Source: Fidelibacterota bacterium (GTDB lineage Bacteria; Bipolaricaulota; Bipolaricaulia; Bipolaricaulales; Bipolaricaulaceae). From it: a DNA stretch of 8,645 bases. The position numbers and the translations under genes are program-made. The stretch is from positions 1-8,645 of the forward strand of contig JAJRVI010000108.1 in NCBI GenBank assembly GCA_024277405.1, read 5' to 3'. Under the pieces are notes generated by a model. That model did no database searches, was not told the origin of the DNA, and saw only the letters and a program-made list of their open reading frames with translations. This document shows positions 6,628 through 8,645 of the stretch, in pieces. Position 1 is the first letter of the stretch. Each line of letters begins with the position of its first letter.

Positions 6628-7339
6628 CGCCGGCGACGGTCCGGGCCGCGGTGAGGACGGACACCTCGCCGAAGCCCGCCTCGATCAGGGCCGCGGCGCA
6701 CTCGGACACCGTGGTCCCGGTGGTGTAGACGTCGTCCACGAGCACCACCCGCTCCCCTTTCCCCTTCCGCCGGGCCGCGAACGCTCCCTGCACGTTCTCC
6801 CGGCGCTCTTCGTGGGTCAGGGATACCTGGGGCGGGGTGGAGCGCGTCTTGCGGAGGAGCTGCCCCATCGGGATCCCCGTCCGCCGGGAAAGCTCCCGGG
6901 CGAGGAGCTCCGCCGCGTGATGGTGCCGCCGGCGCGCGGGATCCCGGGGGACGTAGGCGATGAGATCCGCCCCTTCCGGCAACGCCTCCGCGATGAGCCC
7001 GGCGAGGAACCGGGCGAGCGCGTATTCGCCCCCGTATTTGAGCCCGAGCACCAGGGTCCGCAGGCCCCCGCGGTAGGGCCCGACGGCCCGGGCGTACGCG
7101 AACGGCCGGGGCTCCACCGCGCACCCGCGGCAGAGGTCGATCCCAGGTGGCACCGGCGCCCCACACACCACACAGAGGGCGCCGCGGAAGCGCTCCAATC
7201 CGTCCGCACACTCCTCACAGATGGGGTCCGGTTCCGGGAGGGGTTTATCACACAGGAAACAGCGCGGCGGGTAGAGGAGGGCGACCATCCCCCTACCCGC
7301 CGCGGCCAGGAGCTCAGCCAACGATGAACTTGGCCACAT
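6617..7339 (-). CDS. comF: ComF-family phosphoribosyltransferase-like protein
   Basis: ComF proteins join an N-terminal zinc-binding module to a type I phosphoribosyltransferase fold. In naturally competent bacteria they are needed for uptake and processing of transforming DNA, but many non-competent bacteria also carry one, of unclear role. In these 240 residues, YPPRCFLC (23-30) starts the zinc module, with CxxC pairs at Cys27/30, 41/44, 56/59 and 70/73. Then come LRTLVLGLKYGGEYALA (93-109), the VPRDPARRRHHHAAELLA segment (130-147), LRKTRSTPPQVSLTHEERREN (as motif around 162-182, Arg- and Thr-rich) and the PRPP loop VVLVDDVYTTGTT (198-210). The start is ambiguous. The ATG at 7339 overlaps gap by 26 bp without a Shine-Dalgarno; TTG at 7321 and ATG at 7288 (Met18) are alternatives. 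The hydrophobic LAELLAAAGRGMVALL stretch resembles other ComF N-termini, so I keep the longer form. The stop overlaps the next gene by 11 bp. Confidence 0.93.
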   Translation of the reverse strand: MWPSSSLAELLAAAGRGMVALLYPPRCFLCDKPLPEPDPICEECADGLERFRGALCVVCGAPVPPGIDLCRGCAVEPRPFAYARAVGPYRGGLRTLVLGLKYGGEYALARFLAGLIAEALPEGADLIAYVPRDPARRRHHHAAELLARELSRRTGIPMGQLLRKTRSTPPQVSLTHEERRENVQGAFAARRKGKGERVVLVDDVYTTGTTVSECAAALIEAGFGEVSVLTAARTVAGDED

Positions 7340-8369
7340 CCAGGAGGCGACAGCAGTAACCCCACTCGTTGTCGTAGAAGGAGAGGACCTTCACCACCCG
7401 GGGCGTCCCCGGGAGGACCATGGTGTAGGCGAGGGCCACCACCGCGGAGTGGGACTCGCCCAGGACGTCGGAGGAGACGATGGGCTCCTCCACCACCTTC
7501 ATGACCTCCCCCAGCGGGGTCTCGGCGGCCTTCCGGAAGGCCTCGTTCACCTCCTCCGCCGTCACCTCCCGCTTGAGGGTGGCGGTGAAGTCGGACACGG
7601 AGCCGCACGGGACGGGCACCCGCATGGCGATCCCGTCCATCTTCCCCTCGAGATCGGGGAAGATCCGGGGGATGGCGCGGGCGGCCCCGGTGGAGGTGGG
7701 GATGATGTTGGCCGCCGCGGCCCGGGCCCGGGCGAGGTCGTCGTGGAATGCGTCCACGATCCGCTGGTCGTTGGTGTAGGCGTGGACAGTGGTGAGGAAG
7801 CCGTTTTCGATCCCAAAGGCCTCGTGCAGCACCTTCACCACCGGCCCCAGGGAGTTGGTGGTACAGGAGGCGGCGGAGACGATGTCGGGCCTCCCCCGCT
7901 TTTCGTACTCGTCCTCGTTGACCCGCCAGAGGATCTGGAGGGTCTCCTTCCCCTTCTCCCCCCGGGGCGGGGCGGTGATGAGGACCTTCTTGGCCCCGGC
8001 CTCCAGATGCCCCTTGGCCTTCTCCGGATCCCGGAAGACCCCGGTGGCCTCGATGACCACGTCCACGTCCAGCTCCCCCCACGGGAGCTCTGCCGGGTTC
8101 GGGACCGCGGTGAGGCGGATCTCGGGCCGATCCCCGATCTTCAACCGGTCCTCACCGGCCAGGGAGACGTGCAGGTCGTAGGGACCGTACACCGTATCGT
8201 ACTTCAACAGGTGTGCGGCCCACTTGGCGTTGAACGCGTCCTTCTTCCTGTTGTAGAAGAGCAGGTCGTTGATGGCCACGATCTCGATCTCGGGGTCCAC
8301 CGCGGCGATCCGCGTGAACACCCGCCCAATCCGTCCGAAGCCGTTGATCGCTATCCTCACCGGTGCCAT
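7314..8369 (-). CDS. gap: Glyceraldehyde-3-phosphate dehydrogenase, type I
   Basis: GAPDH oxidises and phosphorylates glyceraldehyde-3-phosphate to 1,3-bisphosphoglycerate in glycolysis, reducing NAD(P), and runs in reverse in gluconeogenesis. The 351-residue protein shows the Rossmann fingerprint INGFGRIGR (8-16), Asp35 at the end of the second strand (AIND), HLLKYDTVYG (53-62), the catalytic SAASCTTNSLGP (165-176, Cys169), TTVHAYTNDQRI (193-204, His196), IIPTSTGAARAI (222-233) and YDNEWGY (332-338). It is slightly longer than the usual 330-340 because of about nine extra residues between Asp35 and HLLKYD. The NAD pocket pair that is usually Leu-Pro (DLPHKDL) is Ala207-Phe208, so dual or NADP use is possible. 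Two adjacent cysteines (339-340) follow the NEWGY motif. ATG at 8369 has a strong AAAGGAG site. pdxT ends 27 bp upstream; the gap stop lies inside the longest comF reading. Confidence 0.97.
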   Translation of the reverse strand: MAPVRIAINGFGRIGRVFTRIAAVDPEIEIVAINDLLFYNRKKDAFNAKWAAHLLKYDTVYGPYDLHVSLAGEDRLKIGDRPEIRLTAVPNPAELPWGELDVDVVIEATGVFRDPEKAKGHLEAGAKKVLITAPPRGEKGKETLQILWRVNEDEYEKRGRPDIVSAASCTTNSLGPVVKVLHEAFGIENGFLTTVHAYTNDQRIVDAFHDDLARARAAAANIIPTSTGAARAIPRIFPDLEGKMDGIAMRVPVPCGSVSDFTATLKREVTAEEVNEAFRKAAETPLGEVMKVVEEPIVSSDVLGESHSAVVALAYTMVLPGTPRVVKVLSFYDNEWGYCCRLLDVAKFIVG

Positions 8370-8375
8370 ATCACT

Positions 8376-8382
8376 CTCCTTT
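8376..8382 (-). promoter_or_regulatory. Ribosome-binding site of gap
   Basis: The minus strand reads AAAGGAG, with six bases between it and the ATG at 8369. It is the best Shine-Dalgarno match in the window, as expected for an abundantly made glycolytic enzyme, and it fixes the gap start. Confidence 0.8.
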
Positions 8383-8396
8383 CTCCGAGCGGGAAA

Positions 8397-8645
8397 TCAA
8401 CTGCACATTTTAAGGAAGAGCTCGTAGACGCGCAGGTCTTCGGTGAGCTCTGGGTGGAAGCTCGCCACCAGCACCTTTCCCTCCCGGGCCATCACCGGCT
8501 GGCCCCCGTGTTCCGCCAGTATCTCCACCCCCGGCCCAGCCCGGCGGATGTAGGGCGCCCGGATGAAGACCGCGGGGACCGTACCGATCCCCTTCACCTC
8601 GAGTTCCGCCTCGAAGGAGTCCACCTGGCGGCCGGAGGCGTTGCG
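8397..8645 (-). CDS. pdxT: Pyridoxal 5'-phosphate synthase glutaminase subunit, C-terminal part (5' end outside window)
   Basis: PdxT is the class I glutamine amidotransferase subunit of the PdxS-PdxT complex. It releases ammonia from glutamine for PLP synthesis by PdxS from ribose-5-phosphate and glyceraldehyde-3-phosphate (the DXP-independent route). Only the last 82 residues are visible. They include RNASGRQVDSFEAELEVKG at the window edge, VPAVFIRAPYI, the GPGVEILAEH segment and ASFHPELTEDLRVYELFL. The His and Glu of FHPEL are the second and third members of the amidotransferase triad; the nucleophilic Cys lies outside the window. The frame is open through the right edge, so the GTG at 8624 is an internal Val codon and not a start. 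The partner pdxS is not in view and would be expected further right. The stop is 27 bp before gap. Confidence 0.95.
   Translation of the reverse strand, partial: RNASGRQVDSFEAELEVKGIGTVPAVFIRAPYIRRAGPGVEILAEHGGQPVMAREGKVLVASFHPELTEDLRVYELFLKMCS

Noticed and set aside
6817..8082. Minus-strand open frame of 421 codons in another frame across gap and comF.
   Set aside because: It overlaps two genes with complete catalytic motifs in their own frames; its translation is Gly/Arg/Pro-rich without any domain.
8407..8412. TAAAAT on the minus strand near the end of pdxT, a possible -10 for gap.
   Set aside because: The hexamer would place a start about 30 bases before the gap ATG, which is attractive, but no -35-like hexamer lies at 16-18 bp and there is no extended -10 TG. 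It is too weak to list as a feature.
8622..8624. GTG as the start of a 75-residue protein at the right edge.
   Set aside because: The frame continues upstream with RNASGRQ, which is the normal PdxT sequence before VDSFEA, so this is an internal Val codon of a truncated pdxT.
1..8645. A novel defence, mobile or secondary-metabolite system.
   Set aside because: Both strands are fully accounted for by nine conserved housekeeping-type genes. I found no repeats, integrase/transposase motifs, toxin-antitoxin pairs or unexplained open frames.

Overview
This is a GC-rich, tightly packed stretch of a bacterial chromosome. Every gene I can support lies on the minus strand, so transcription runs from the right edge to the left edge. 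Nine genes are present, two of them cut by the window ends. In order of transcription they are: pdxT (C-terminal part), gap, comF, a glyoxalase-II-like metallo-hydrolase, dnaG, rpoD, miaA, a fused NAD(P)HX epimerase/dehydratase (nnr), and tatD (nearly complete). I see no RNA gene, mobile element, CRISPR array, prophage gene or plus-strand gene. The long plus-strand open frames are GC-driven shadows of the real genes.

Region by region: 8397-8645 is the end of the glutaminase subunit of pyridoxal-phosphate synthase. A 27-bp gap with a strong ribosome-binding site leads into gap (7314-8369). From gap through miaA (7314 down to 2396) there is no intergenic DNA at all. Each gene overlaps the next by 4 to 26 bp, with ATGA/GTGA-type junctions that suggest translational coupling. 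The only notable non-coding stretch is 75 bp at 2321-2395, before nnr. It holds a short GC hairpin without a T-run and a possible sigma-A-type promoter whose -10 overlaps the first nnr ATG. tatD follows nnr after 8 bp. No stretch longer than 300 bases lacks a gene.

How the genes fit together: dnaG and rpoD form the core of the classical 'macromolecular synthesis' pair (primase plus housekeeping sigma factor), here without an adjacent rpsU. They are embedded among tRNA modification (miaA), DNA uptake or processing (comF, tatD) and central metabolism (gap, pdxT). gap, the glyoxalase-II-like hydrolase and nnr can be read as connected: GAPDH is a known source of hydrated NADH (which Nnr repairs), and triose phosphates are the source of methylglyoxal (whose thioester adduct glyoxalase II hydrolyses). 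That link is inference only.

Organism: the protein families are clearly bacterial. High GC, extreme compaction, a sigma-A without region 1.1 and charge-rich proteins would suit a streamlined, possibly thermophilic, deep-branching lineage. Bipolaricaulota/Acetothermia, Chloroflexota-like or Bacillota-like groups are possibilities, but I cannot place it from this window. The content is mainly housekeeping. I found no evidence of a new defence or mobile system. The most interesting details are the GAPDH cofactor pocket and insertion, and the possible leaderless promoter of nnr.
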